Assembly (NCBI RefSeq): GCF_029436685.1
Contig: NZ_JAROCY010000007.1
Location: 62,001-126,000, forward strand
Origin: Novosphingobium cyanobacteriorum
GTDB lineage: Bacteria > Pseudomonadota > Alphaproteobacteria > Sphingomonadales > Sphingomonadaceae
Length of the DNA: 64,000 nt
Direction: 5' to 3'
Shown here: positions 42,352 through 51,268 of the stretch, piece by piece
How the letters are laid out: every line of letters begins with the position of its first letter
Numbering within the stretch: the stretch's first letter is position 1
Program-made: the position numbers and the translations under genes
The notes under the pieces: generated by a model
What the model saw: only the letters and a program-made list of their open reading frames with translations
Told to the model about the DNA's origin: nothing
Databases searched by the model: none

Positions 42352-42793
42352 TTGAATCTGCGTTGTCCCATGCTTGACCTGCCCTGAGACGGGCGATTTG
42401 CGGCATGACCGCAGGCCTTCCCCCAGCGCAGACGTGCGGGCATGTCCCCCCAGACCGCCCGCCCCTCACCATTCAAGCCTGACCTGTCGATTTCTGACCC
42501 CGCGCTTGAAACGACCAAGCTCGCACCCTTTCGACTACACTTCGGTGCCGCATCGCGCCCGCCATCATGCCTTCACCGCCGTGCGGCAGCATCAGTTCAT
42601 CGAGGCGCCGGCCAATTGTGTGGCAGTGCTGAGGCCTGCCTGCTGCAATTGCGCGACAGGGCCCTTCCAGACAATTGGCACCGCACGGCCGGGTTAATGC
42701 CCGGACAGGACGATCCCGCTTGACCCGGCATCAACATTATTAGTATGGAAGTTTTAATTTAAAAATGGCCGCCCGAGGAGCCTGCAGCCGGAC
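42352..42793. other. Intergenic region before the TIM-barrel genes
   Basis: 442 bp with no supportable gene. The last ~60 bp are AT-rich and contain a short palindrome at 42752-42764. This probably holds the promoter of the 42794 operon. Confidence 0.6.
42752..42764. promoter_or_regulatory. AT palindrome upstream of the TIM-barrel operon
   Basis: TTTTAATTTAAAA, a perfect 13-base palindrome 29 bp before the ATG of the first TIM-barrel gene. Candidate operator or promoter element; such AT-only dyads can also occur by chance. Confidence 0.35.
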
Positions 42794-43750
42794 ATGCCTA
42801 TCCAAAACTTCGCGATCAGCCTCGATCTGGTCAACCGCCACTATCAGGAGCCGAACCGGAACCGGTATGAAAGCCGGTATTTCTGGGAACAGCTCTATCC
42901 GCTCATCGCAACATCGGGCTTCTCGGCCATCGAAATCCCCTATGAACCCGTCTGGCAGTTTGGTGGGCGCAGCGGCGTCCCCTTCAACCGTTACTGCGTG
43001 AACACCAAGTACGGTGATGCCGCCGGCTATCGCGCCGCGCTGGCCGAACGCGGCATTGCCCGTGTCACCGGGATCACGTTCGATCCCAACCTGTTCATGC
43101 GCAACGCCAACATCGATTTCTTCTTCGGTGCGTCCGGCCACTTTGCCGGTGAAGCGCTGGCCCATGCGGCCGACATGGGTGCGGATTACTTCGCCATCAG
43201 CCCTTCGCCCTATTATGGCCGCGCGCTCCATTATCACCCCGATCTGGAGGCCCAGCGCGAAGCCTTCACCGCCCGCACGGTCAGCCTGCTCAGTGGCCTT
43301 GCCGCCAAGGCGCAGGATCTCGGCGTGGCGCTGGTGCTGCGCAATGAATACTGGGGCCTGTTCCGCGGCGAAGCGATCCTGCCGCTGCTTGCCGCGCTGC
43401 CCGAAACGGTGAAGCTCGATGTCGATACCGCCAGCCTGCAGATTGCCGGCGTTGCGCCCGCGGATTTCATCGCTGCCAACATCACCCGCATCGGCTGCGT
43501 CCACCTCACCGATACCGCCTTCGTCGACAATGACGAGACGTGGAAGACCGCCAATCCCGAATTCCCGGAACGGCGCGCCACGCAGGTGTTCCGCGATCCC
43601 GGCACCGGCACGGTGGACCTGCCCGGCATCGCCGCGCAGCTGGCCTCGGTCGGCTACGCCGGCCCCGTCACACTCAGCGCCCGCCAGACGCGCGATCCGT
43701 TCCGTGCGCTGCTGCGCACCCGCGCCCTGCTCAACCAGCTTCAGAACTAG
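42794..43750 (+). CDS. Xylose-isomerase-like TIM-barrel protein (AP-endonuclease-2 fold)
   Basis: A 318-residue sugar phosphate isomerase/epimerase-family protein. It begins MPIQNFAISLDLVNRHYQEP and has the fold's metal-site candidates: Glu in SAIEIPYEPVW, Glu in VLRNEYWGLF, Asp in VKLDVDTASLQI and His in GCVHLTDTAF. The start has a GAGG site. First of a tight pair with the gene 11 bp downstream. The substrate is unknown; the family includes keto-sugar epimerases, isomerases and inosose dehydratases. Confidence 0.78.
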   Translation: MPIQNFAISLDLVNRHYQEPNRNRYESRYFWEQLYPLIATSGFSAIEIPYEPVWQFGGRSGVPFNRYCVNTKYGDAAGYRAALAERGIARVTGITFDPNLFMRNANIDFFFGASGHFAGEALAHAADMGADYFAISPSPYYGRALHYHPDLEAQREAFTARTVSLLSGLAAKAQDLGVALVLRNEYWGLFRGEAILPLLAALPETVKLDVDTASLQIAGVAPADFIAANITRIGCVHLTDTAFVDNDETWKTANPEFPERRATQVFRDPGTGTVDLPGIAAQLASVGYAGPVTLSARQTRDPFRALLRTRALLNQLQN

Positions 43751-43761
43751 GGTCAGCCCAG

Positions 43762-44685
43762 ATGCCCAACATCCGCTACGCCAACATGTGCCACTGGAAG
43801 TCGATCCCCTATCGGCAGATCCCCAACTTCCGTGATTTCTATTACGAGGACAACACCAACACCGCCTATTACTCGGACTGGGATTCGATCCTGAAGTACC
43901 AGGCCGCGCTCGGCTTTACCGGCATCGAGATTGCGCCCTGGGACCTGGCCGACATCCTGCCCCTGTTCGGCTCGCCCGAAGCGTTCACTGCTTTCGCGGC
44001 AGAGCGCGGGGTGGAGGTCATCGGCATGTTCCACGGCGCCCATGCCAGCCACGCCGCCGATCACTTCGATGAAGCCGTCCGTTCGGGTTGCGAGGCGGTG
44101 GACACCATCGTGAAGTTCGGCGGCACCTACATGAACACCTGCCCCACGCAGAACTATTTCGGCACCGGCCCGCTAAGCCGCGAAGAGGTGCAGAACTGCG
44201 CCCGCGTGATGAACGAGATCGGCCGCTACGCCACCGACCGCGGCGTGAAGATCGGCCTGCACAACGAATTCTTCTGCGCGATCAACCTGCCCAACCACCG
44301 CGAACTGATCGAATCCACCGATCCGGCGCTGGTGCATTACTGCATCGATACCGCGCAGATCTCGATCCTCGGCGAAGACCTCTGCACCTTCTACGAAGAC
44401 TACCATGATCGCATCAGCACCTTCCACCTGAAGGACACCGCGTCGGCCAACCAGCCCGACAGCGTGCGCTATGCGCAGGATCCGGAAATCACCGACAGCG
44501 GCCACCGCTGGTTCTGGGAACCGGGCCTCGGCACGCTCGATCTGCCGGGCCTCTATCGTCTGCTCAAGAAGCACGAGTTCAAGGGCTGGATGTCGGTGGA
44601 ATACGACGGCTCGCCCGATCTGCTCGCGTCGATGGCGCTCACCCGCTACCACCTCGATACCGTGCTGCGCCCGATCTACGACTGA
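43762..44685 (+). CDS. Xylose-isomerase-like TIM-barrel protein
   Basis: A 307-residue member of the same superfamily, but closer to the gene at 52245 than to its operon partner. Shared stretches are LFGSPEAFTAFAAERGVEVI (against MFGSLQAYQAFLAERGIEKI), GLHNEFFCAI (against GCHHEFWCGI), and HRWFWEPGLGTLDLPGL with its PRWFWE counterpart. Metal-site candidates are Glu in GIEIAPWD, Glu in HNEFF, Asp in YCIDTAQ and His in TFHLKDT. Co-transcribed with the preceding gene and ended by a strong terminator. Substrate unknown. Confidence 0.78.
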   Translation: MPNIRYANMCHWKSIPYRQIPNFRDFYYEDNTNTAYYSDWDSILKYQAALGFTGIEIAPWDLADILPLFGSPEAFTAFAAERGVEVIGMFHGAHASHAADHFDEAVRSGCEAVDTIVKFGGTYMNTCPTQNYFGTGPLSREEVQNCARVMNEIGRYATDRGVKIGLHNEFFCAINLPNHRELIESTDPALVHYCIDTAQISILGEDLCTFYEDYHDRISTFHLKDTASANQPDSVRYAQDPEITDSGHRWFWEPGLGTLDLPGLYRLLKKHEFKGWMSVEYDGSPDLLASMALTRYHLDTVLRPIYD

Positions 44686-44706
44686 CCGGTGCATTCACCG
44701 GGGCAA

Positions 44707-44742
44707 GGCAGGCGGAGGGGGACCCCTGCCCCTCCGCCTGCC
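44707..44742. terminator. Bidirectional terminator
   Basis: Perfect 14-bp stem (GGCAGGCGGAGGGG / CCCCTCCGCCTGCC) with an eight-base loop, between the converging TIM-barrel operon and alcohol dehydrogenase gene. CCCCCTTCTT follows on the plus strand. Confidence 0.85.
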
Positions 44743-44761
44743 GCCCCCTTCTTGGAGCCTG

Positions 44762-45874
44762 TCAGGAAAACCGCACTACCGGCTTCACCACCCTGCCGCT
44801 CTCGCCCGCGGCGATCGCCTCGGCAATCGCCTCGAAGGGGAACTCCTGCACCAGCCGATCGAAGGGAAAGCGCCCTTCGCGGTAATACCCGATCAGCTCG
44901 GGGATGAAGCGCTGCGGGTCTGCCCCGCCTTCCACCACGCCGCGCACTACGCGCCCTGCGCTCATCAGGTGCGTTGCATCGGCCACGATGTTGCCGCCCG
45001 GCGGGTATGCGCCCACCAGCGCCAGTTCACCTTGCGGCGCCAACGCCAGGATCGCCTTGTTCACCACCGCCGGAATTCCGGTCGTGTCGATGATGTAGTC
45101 GAACCCCGCCGCGCACCCCGCCGCCGCGGCATATGCCCCATAATCCCCATCATCGCTGCGGAAGCCGTGCGTCGCGCCCAGTTCCTGCGCCAGCGCGATG
45201 CGCGTGTCGTTGATGTCCAGCGCCACCACCGTGCCTGCCCCGGCGATGCGCGCGGCCATGATCGCGGAAATGCCCACGGCCCCGGTCCCGATCACCGCCA
45301 CGCTCGCCCCTGCGCGCACCCGGCACGAATTGAGCACCGCGCCCGCACCGGTCTGGATGCCGCAGCCCAGCGGCCCCAGCAGGTGCAGCGGCAGGTCCGC
45401 GTCCACCTTCACCGCGTTGCGCCGGTTCACCACCGCGTGCGTGGCGAACGAGGATTGGCCGAACACGTGGCTGTGCACCGCCGCGCCCGTCGCATCGGTC
45501 AGCGCGGTCGATCCGTCGGCCCGCGTGGCAAAGAAATTAAGCGGCACCCACGCGTGGCAATAGGCCGGCTGGTGCGCGTCGCACGAAGCGCAGTGGCTGC
45601 ACGACATGAAGCTCAGCACCACGTGGTCACCCACCGCCAAGTCGGTCACCCCAGCGCCGATCGCGCGCACTACGCCCGATCCTTCATGGCCCAGCACCAC
45701 CGGCAGCGGCACTGGCAGGTGCCCGTCGCGCATCACCATGTCGGTATGGCAAACGCCCACTCCCGTCATCTCCACCAGGATCTCGTCCTCGCGGGGATCT
45801 TCCACCGTCACCGCCTCGATCTGCGGCACCGCCCCGGCCACGCGTGAAACTGCGGCCCTCGCCATTGTCGCCAT
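44762..45874 (-). CDS. Zinc-dependent alcohol dehydrogenase (aryl-alcohol type)
   Basis: A 370-residue medium-chain dehydrogenase. The catalytic zinc site is GVGVCHTDMVMRDG and LGHEGSGVV; the structural zinc cysteines are in MSCSHCASCDAHQPAYC. The Rossmann motif is GTGAVGISAIMAA. The subgroup resembles benzyl/aryl-alcohol (XylB/AdhC-like) NAD enzymes. GGGAGAG precedes the ATG at 45874. It follows the TonB receptor gene on the same strand but beyond a terminator. It could oxidise a hydroxyl of the compound taken up by the receptor. Confidence 0.9.
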   Translation of the reverse strand: MATMARAAVSRVAGAVPQIEAVTVEDPREDEILVEMTGVGVCHTDMVMRDGHLPVPLPVVLGHEGSGVVRAIGAGVTDLAVGDHVVLSFMSCSHCASCDAHQPAYCHAWVPLNFFATRADGSTALTDATGAAVHSHVFGQSSFATHAVVNRRNAVKVDADLPLHLLGPLGCGIQTGAGAVLNSCRVRAGASVAVIGTGAVGISAIMAARIAGAGTVVALDINDTRIALAQELGATHGFRSDDGDYGAYAAAAGCAAGFDYIIDTTGIPAVVNKAILALAPQGELALVGAYPPGGNIVADATHLMSAGRVVRGVVEGGADPQRFIPELIGYYREGRFPFDRLVQEFPFEAIAEAIAAGESGRVVKPVVRFS

Positions 45875-45894
45875 CGGCTCTCTCCCGGATATGG

Positions 45895-45925
45895 AAAAGG
45901 GCCCTGCCACCGCGGCCGGGCCCTT
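45895..45925 (-). terminator. Terminator of the TonB receptor gene
   Basis: AAGGGCCC and GGGCCCTT pair around a 13-base loop. On the minus strand TTTTCC follows the stem. It begins 10 bp after the receptor stop codon and lies just before the alcohol dehydrogenase start, so readthrough probably feeds the latter. Confidence 0.8.
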
Positions 45926-45934
45926 CTTCTTGCA

Positions 45935-48592
45935 TCAGAACTTGAAGCCGACGCGCGCATACCATTCGCGCGGGCGGTTGTAGCTGCCGAAGTAGACCCC
46001 GGCCGCATCGTTGGCCCCGGCCGAAACCAGGTATCGTTCGTCGGTCAGGTTGGTCCCGCCCACGGTCAGATCCCACTTCGCCCCCGGTTCGCGATAGGTC
46101 AGGCTGGCGTTGACGATATCGATCGGCTGGCGCCGCAGCGGCAGGTATCGCGCCACGTCGTTCCACACCGCGCTCTTGTGGGTCCAGTCGGCCAGCACCA
46201 CCATGCTGCCACCGTTGCCCAGGCCGAATTCATAGCGCGGGGCGACGTTGATCGACCACTTGGCCGTCTTGGGCAGCTGGCCGCCCACCACCGCGCCTTC
46301 GCGCAGGCCGGGGATCGGCCCGGCCACGTCGGGGCGCAGCACGCTGGCCGAAAGCGCGGTGAAGTGCGCGTCGAGATAGCCGATCGAGCCGTTGATCGTC
46401 AGGCCCCTCATCGGCGCCACGATCGCTTCCACTTCCACGCCCTTGATGCGCGCGGTGCCCGCGTTGTCGATGGTCGGAGACGTGCCCACCTGCTGGTTCA
46501 GCTGCACGTTCTTGTAGTTGGTGGAAAACGCCGCCAGGTTCAGCTGCAGCCGCCGGTCGAACCACTGCGACTTCACGCCCACTTCAAACGTCTGCGCCGT
46601 TTCTTCGTCGAAATCGGGCGCCACGTTGCCCTGCGGGTTGGTCAGGCGCGTGGTCCAGCCGCCGGTCTTGTAGCCTTCGCTGTAGCTGCCATAGACCATC
46701 ACGTCGTCACTGGGGTGCAGCTGCACGCCCACCTTCGGCGCAAAGTTGGAAAAGGTCTTGCGGTTCACGCCAGGCACATAGACGCGCACCGGATTGCTCG
46801 GATCGGGATAGGACAGCGCGGCAAAGCACGGCGGCCCGCCCGCAGCCTGCGGCGGCGCCAGCGGAAAATCCCCGAACGGAAAGATCGTGCCATCGGCGCT
46901 GGCGCAGTTGAACAGCTTGTAGTTGCCGCCGTTCAGGTCCTGCTGCCCGCCTTCGAACAGCTTGGTTTCCTTGGTATAGCGGCCGCCCAGCGTGATCCCG
47001 ATCCAGTCGTTCACGCGGAAATCAAGCTGGCCGAAGAAGGCATAGTTCTTGGTGTCGAAGTTGTTCGGCCCGTCCACCTGCAGCAGGCCTTCGTCGAACG
47101 TCACGTAATCGTGCAGGTCGCCCGATTCCTTGAAGTAGTACCCGCCCAGCACGAAGTTCAGCTTGCCGTCCAGCAGCTTGGACCCCAGCAGCTGCACTTC
47201 CTGGCTGAACTGCTTCTGGTTCTGGCTGAAGGTCAGCTCCAGCATCGAAAGCGGCGACCCGTCGAGGTCCGATCCCGCCTTCCAGTTGGTCTTGCGATAC
47301 GATGTGATCGAACGGACCATCAGCCCTTCGGCCAGGTCGTATTCCAGGTTGCCGGCCACGCCCCATGCGCGCAGCTTGTTCAGCGTCGGCCCGGTGGCAT
47401 AGGTCTTGTCCGGATCGCCGGTGATGAAGCGGCCGTCCCACGGCAGGCGGTCGTTGCTCGGGTCGGCGTCGGTGTTCACCCCCGCCAGCGAACTCAGCAG
47501 TCGCCCCGGATTCACGCTGGTGCCGCGCGCCCCGCAGATCGCGCCCGCCCCACGCGCCGCGATCTCGTCGGGCGTTGACCCGATGCAGAAGTTGTAAAGC
47601 CCGGCAAACAGGAAGCCGCCCGCCGGATTGATCGGGTTGATCGCCGTGCCCGGCAGCGGGTTGGTCGGCGCGAACGGCCCTGCGGGGAAGGACACGCCCA
47701 GCAGCGAATTGTTCTGCCCCGACGAATCCTGATTGGTGTAGTCGCCCGAGATCGTCGCGCGGAACTTGCCGCCATCGTCCCAGCGCAGCTTGCCGCGCAG
47801 GCTCATGTTGTTGTCGCCGCTCTGGCTGCTCGACCGGGAATAGTCCGCGTTGTTGAACGCGGTATAGGGGTCGGAATTGGCGATGGCGCGCATTTCCGCG
47901 GCCGTGCCGTTATAGGCGATCCGCTTCTGGAAGCCGCTGCGGCTCGTCACCGCGCCGGTCACCGATGCCGCCAGGGAATCGCTCAGCGGCAGGTCCAGCG
48001 TCGCCCGCGCGCGCAGCAGGTCGAAACTGCCGGTGGTCAGGTCGCCGCTCAGGCGGAAGGTCTTGCCCGGGTTGTGCGTCACGATGGAAATCGCGCCGCC
48101 GATGGTGTTGCGGCCAAACAGCGTGCCCTGCGGACCCTTCAGCACCTCGATCCGCTCCACGTCGGGCAGGTCCTGGTTGGCGCCCACGGTGCGAGCCAGG
48201 TACACGCCGTCCAGGTAGATGCCCACGCCGGGATCGATGTTGAATGCAAAGTCGTCCGATCCGATGCCGCGGATCGTGGCGGAAAGCACCGCCGAAGAAC
48301 CCGAAAACGGCGTGCCGCCATCCAGGTTCACGTTGGGCGCAATGCCGCTGAGCGCGGAAATGTCGGCCACCGCGCGCTCCTTCAGCGCGGTCCCGCCAAA
48401 GGCCGAAATGGCGATCGGCACGTCCTGCACGTTCTCCACGCGCTTCTGCGCGGTGACGACGATCTCCTCGATCTGCCCGCCCGAAGGTGCGCCCGCATCC
48501 CCTGCAGGCTGCCCCGCTTCCTGCGCCTGTGCGGCAAACGGCAAAGTGGCGATGGCAAGCGCCAGCGCGCTCACGGACTTCATTGGTTTCAT
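45935..48592 (-). CDS. TonB-dependent outer-membrane receptor
   Basis: An 885-residue outer-membrane importer. A signal peptide (MKPMKSVSALALAIATLPFAAQAQ) is followed by the TonB-box-like region QIEEIVVTAQKRVENVQDVP and a plug domain with the RGIG motif and ERIEVLKGPQGTLFGRNTIGG. The beta-barrel ends ARVGFKF with the terminal Phe. GGGAGG precedes the ATG at 48592. This style is typical of sphingomonad receptors for plant-derived or aromatic compounds. It sits at the centre of the four-TIM-barrel locus, suggesting that it imports their substrate. Confidence 0.95.
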   Translation of the reverse strand: MKPMKSVSALALAIATLPFAAQAQEAGQPAGDAGAPSGGQIEEIVVTAQKRVENVQDVPIAISAFGGTALKERAVADISALSGIAPNVNLDGGTPFSGSSAVLSATIRGIGSDDFAFNIDPGVGIYLDGVYLARTVGANQDLPDVERIEVLKGPQGTLFGRNTIGGAISIVTHNPGKTFRLSGDLTTGSFDLLRARATLDLPLSDSLAASVTGAVTSRSGFQKRIAYNGTAAEMRAIANSDPYTAFNNADYSRSSSQSGDNNMSLRGKLRWDDGGKFRATISGDYTNQDSSGQNNSLLGVSFPAGPFAPTNPLPGTAINPINPAGGFLFAGLYNFCIGSTPDEIAARGAGAICGARGTSVNPGRLLSSLAGVNTDADPSNDRLPWDGRFITGDPDKTYATGPTLNKLRAWGVAGNLEYDLAEGLMVRSITSYRKTNWKAGSDLDGSPLSMLELTFSQNQKQFSQEVQLLGSKLLDGKLNFVLGGYYFKESGDLHDYVTFDEGLLQVDGPNNFDTKNYAFFGQLDFRVNDWIGITLGGRYTKETKLFEGGQQDLNGGNYKLFNCASADGTIFPFGDFPLAPPQAAGGPPCFAALSYPDPSNPVRVYVPGVNRKTFSNFAPKVGVQLHPSDDVMVYGSYSEGYKTGGWTTRLTNPQGNVAPDFDEETAQTFEVGVKSQWFDRRLQLNLAAFSTNYKNVQLNQQVGTSPTIDNAGTARIKGVEVEAIVAPMRGLTINGSIGYLDAHFTALSASVLRPDVAGPIPGLREGAVVGGQLPKTAKWSINVAPRYEFGLGNGGSMVVLADWTHKSAVWNDVARYLPLRRQPIDIVNASLTYREPGAKWDLTVGGTNLTDERYLVSAGANDAAGVYFGSYNRPREWYARVGFKF

Positions 48593-48771
48593 GGCAAACC
48601 TCCCTTGTTTGGGAGAAGCCATATCCCCGCAGAATCACCTCAGCGCGGACACACGCGCCACTTCACGCACAAACGCGCAAGGGGCTCCGCCAGGCTGCCG
48701 GCAAATTCGATGCAATCGCGCTTGCCGCGCCCGCGCCGCAGGTCATACCTTCCCGGCGTTTCAGGGGGGAA

Positions 48772-50013
48772 ATGTCGATGTCGTACGCCTATCCGGAGGA
48801 TGAACGTACAGGCAACTACGTGATGGACCACTGGCGGGGTAACCTGCCGCTGGCGAACTCCTACTGGATCAACGGCGGCATCGTCCTGTTCCTTGCCAAC
48901 ATTGCCATCGGCGCTGCCGCAATGTCGCTGCGGGATAGCAGCTTTTCGCTTCAGTTCGTCGCCATCGCTGGGATCGTGGCCTTCGCGCTCCTGATCGTGC
49001 TCTGGGTCTGGGCGGCGGTCGGCATCTGGCGCTCCGCATCGCGCCACGCCGGTCGGGGTGGCAGCTCCGGCTGGGCCGTGGTGGCAAAGGCCATGATGGT
49101 GCTGGGCGCTCTCAACCAGGTTGTACAGCTGGCCAGGATTGAACCCCTTCTGGCCGATCATACCCAGCTCGCCGCCGGCATGGACCCCATCGGTGAAAGC
49201 GCAAGGCTCACCGTCGATGGTGATGCCCTTACCCTCTCGGGCTGGATTTCCTCGGGCTCCTCGGGGCAGTTTGCCGCCCTGCTTGGCAAACACCCCGAAG
49301 TCCACCGCATCCTGCTCAGGTCGCAGGGCGGCCGCACGCGTGAGGCGACGAGCATCGCTGCCGCCATTTCCGCCCGCAAGCTCGATACCATGGCGGTTGG
49401 CCCGTGCGCCTCGTCCTGCACCATTGTCTTCCTCGCCGGAAAGCACCGGTTTGCGGAATCCGGCTCCAGCCTGGGCTTTCACAGCCCCTCGCTCGCCGGC
49501 CTGACCGACGACGTCGCCAAGGCGTCCAGCCCGGAAATGCGCGACGCCTATGAAAAGGCCGGCCTGCCCGCCGAATTTATCGAACGCGCCCTCTCCACTT
49601 CCTCCAAGTCGATCTGGAGCCCCACCGAAGTGGAACTGGTCCAGGCCGGCGTCATCAACGCCTTCTCCCGCGCCCGCATCGTCGACAGCAATCAGTCAAC
49701 CGCCAAGGCCATCAACAAGGCCGGCGCCCGCCAGATCGACAATTACACCGTGCTCTCCGGCGCACGCGCCAACGGCACCGAGCTGGTCTACCTCTACACC
49801 GTGAACGTCCCGGCAGACCGCATCCCCAGGGGCACGATGCAGCGGATCGGCCGGGGCATCCAGCTGGAAGAATGCAGCAACAAGGGCATGCACCTGCTCA
49901 TCCGGTCAGGCGCCTCGATGTCCTACGAATACCGTGACCCTGCCGGCCGCCTTGCCGGAACCTACCGGCTCGACCGCTGCCCCGAAATTCCGGACTATCC
50001 GCCTTCAGCCTAG
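48772..50013 (+). CDS. Membrane protein with ClpP/crotonase-like domain (COG3904-like)
   Basis: A 413-residue protein with three hydrophobic segments in its first ~125 residues (WINGGIVLFLANIAIGAAAM; LQFVAIAGIVAFALLIVLWVW; AVVAKAMMVLGALNQVV). A periplasmic ClpP/SppA-like domain follows: LTLSGWISSGSSGQF, RILLRSQGGRTREATSIA, then VGPCASSCTIVFLAG with a candidate nucleophile Ser, and GSSLGFHSPS. Family members are uncharacterised predicted periplasmic proteins. A GGGGGGAA site precedes the ATG. Its stop codon overlaps that of the AraC gene on the other strand. Confidence 0.7.
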   Translation: MSMSYAYPEDERTGNYVMDHWRGNLPLANSYWINGGIVLFLANIAIGAAAMSLRDSSFSLQFVAIAGIVAFALLIVLWVWAAVGIWRSASRHAGRGGSSGWAVVAKAMMVLGALNQVVQLARIEPLLADHTQLAAGMDPIGESARLTVDGDALTLSGWISSGSSGQFAALLGKHPEVHRILLRSQGGRTREATSIAAAISARKLDTMAVGPCASSCTIVFLAGKHRFAESGSSLGFHSPSLAGLTDDVAKASSPEMRDAYEKAGLPAEFIERALSTSSKSIWSPTEVELVQAGVINAFSRARIVDSNQSTAKAINKAGARQIDNYTVLSGARANGTELVYLYTVNVPADRIPRGTMQRIGRGIQLEECSNKGMHLLIRSGASMSYEYRDPAGRLAGTYRLDRCPEIPDYPPSA

Positions 50014-50951
50014 TGCATCGCCCGATAATCGCGAGGGGACTGGCCAAAGCGCTGGGCAAAGCGCCGCGCGAAATAGGATGGGTCGGCAAAGCCGCAGGCC
50101 ATTGCCACCTCGATCACGCTGCGCCGCGGATTGGCGCGCAGCATCGCCGCGCCGCGCAGCAGGCGGCATTCGGTAATCATCTGGCCAATTGTCGTGCCTG
50201 CCCGCGCCGCCGTTGCCTGCAGCGTGCGCAGCGGGATGCCGCATTCGCGCGCGATCGTCGCCGGCCCCAGGTCAAAATCGCCGATGCCCGCGGCAATCGC
50301 CTCGCGGATGCGCTGCAGCACCGGATCTGCTGCACCGCCGCCTGCACCCGCCCCTGCCACGGCCTCCGCCTCGGCCAGGCACGCGCCCAGCAGTTCCACC
50401 AGCACCTGCGAATGCGTCTGCGCCATGCTCCCTTCAAACGGCTGCCCCGCCTCTGACCACAGCGCCGAAAGATAGCTCTGGAAGATGCGCACGCCCGTGG
50501 TCTGGCCGGGGATGCGCCTGGCGATGCAGTCCTCCACCTGCGGCAGCGCCGCCGCCAGTTCCGCCCCGTCAAATTCCACCACGCTCAGCCGGTGCGCGCT
50601 GGGGCAGTCAAAGCGATAAGGCTCCTCACCCGCGCACAGCACCATGTCGCCGCTGCCCAGGCTCACCTGCCGCCCGCGCTGGGTCAGCTGCACCTGCCCG
50701 TCGTGGATGATGTGCGCGATGATCGTCGCCTGGCTGCCGATGGTTGCGCGCGTCTCGTGCCGCCGCACCACGGCAGAGCTCGATCGCGGCCGCACCATCC
50801 GCAGCGATCCCAGCCGCCATGTGCTCAGCTGCGCCTCGAACAGCGGCTGCTGCGCATCCACCACCATCCCGCGATAGGTGGAGGCCAGCACCTCGTTCCA
50901 GTATCCCAGCCGATCGGCCACGCGCACCTGCCGCGTCGATACGATCTCCAC
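50010..50951 (-). CDS. AraC-family transcriptional regulator
   Basis: A 313-residue regulator with an N-terminal cupin-like sensing domain of the AraC_binding_2 type (LSVVEFDGAELAAALPQVED) and a C-terminal AraC HTH pair: FDLGPATIARECGIPLRTLQ, then RRSVIEVAMACGFADPSYFARRFAQRFGQSPRDYR. The GTG at 50951 was chosen for its GAGGAG site; a GTG 12 codons upstream is possible. A perfect dyad lies 40 bp upstream. Most likely the local regulator of the TIM-barrel/TonB locus. Confidence 0.88.
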   Translation of the reverse strand: MEIVSTRQVRVADRLGYWNEVLASTYRGMVVDAQQPLFEAQLSTWRLGSLRMVRPRSSSAVVRRHETRATIGSQATIIAHIIHDGQVQLTQRGRQVSLGSGDMVLCAGEEPYRFDCPSAHRLSVVEFDGAELAAALPQVEDCIARRIPGQTTGVRIFQSYLSALWSEAGQPFEGSMAQTHSQVLVELLGACLAEAEAVAGAGAGGGAADPVLQRIREAIAAGIGDFDLGPATIARECGIPLRTLQATAARAGTTIGQMITECRLLRGAAMLRANPRRSVIEVAMACGFADPSYFARRFAQRFGQSPRDYRAMH

Positions 50952-51268
50952 GCCCACTCTCCTCGCCAGATGTCCGTTGCCATCCACGAATTGCTATATC
51001 TTATAGCAAATTTCCTGATCCGCAACCCGTGGCGAGGCGCTCCGCGCCGTCCCGTATGCCATCGCACACGATCGCGCTGAACTGCCCGCAAGGACACTGT
51101 GGGGTCAAGTCGCGATGCCGCATGCCGAAACGCAACTGCGTATGGCAAAGCCGCCATGCGTGCCAGGCTCGTCGCCTCTCGAACCTTGTGCAGCATGGGT
51201 GGGACCGGGACCGGGGCTTGGAACGCCCGCAATACCCGCCCCTCGGCTACGCCCTGCCGGTTCTCTTC
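50952..51268. other. Intergenic region upstream of the AraC gene
   Basis: 317 bp between the AraC regulator and the third TIM-barrel gene, both on the minus strand. Apart from the dyad at 50991-51009 I see no gene, terminator or RNA in it. Confidence 0.5.
50991..51009. promoter_or_regulatory. Perfect dyad upstream of the AraC gene
   Basis: TTGCTATA-tct-TATAGCAA, 8-bp arms with a three-base spacer, 40 bp upstream of the chosen AraC start in a GC-rich setting. It looks like an operator for a dimeric regulator, possibly autoregulation, although AraC proteins more often bind direct repeats. Confidence 0.55.
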
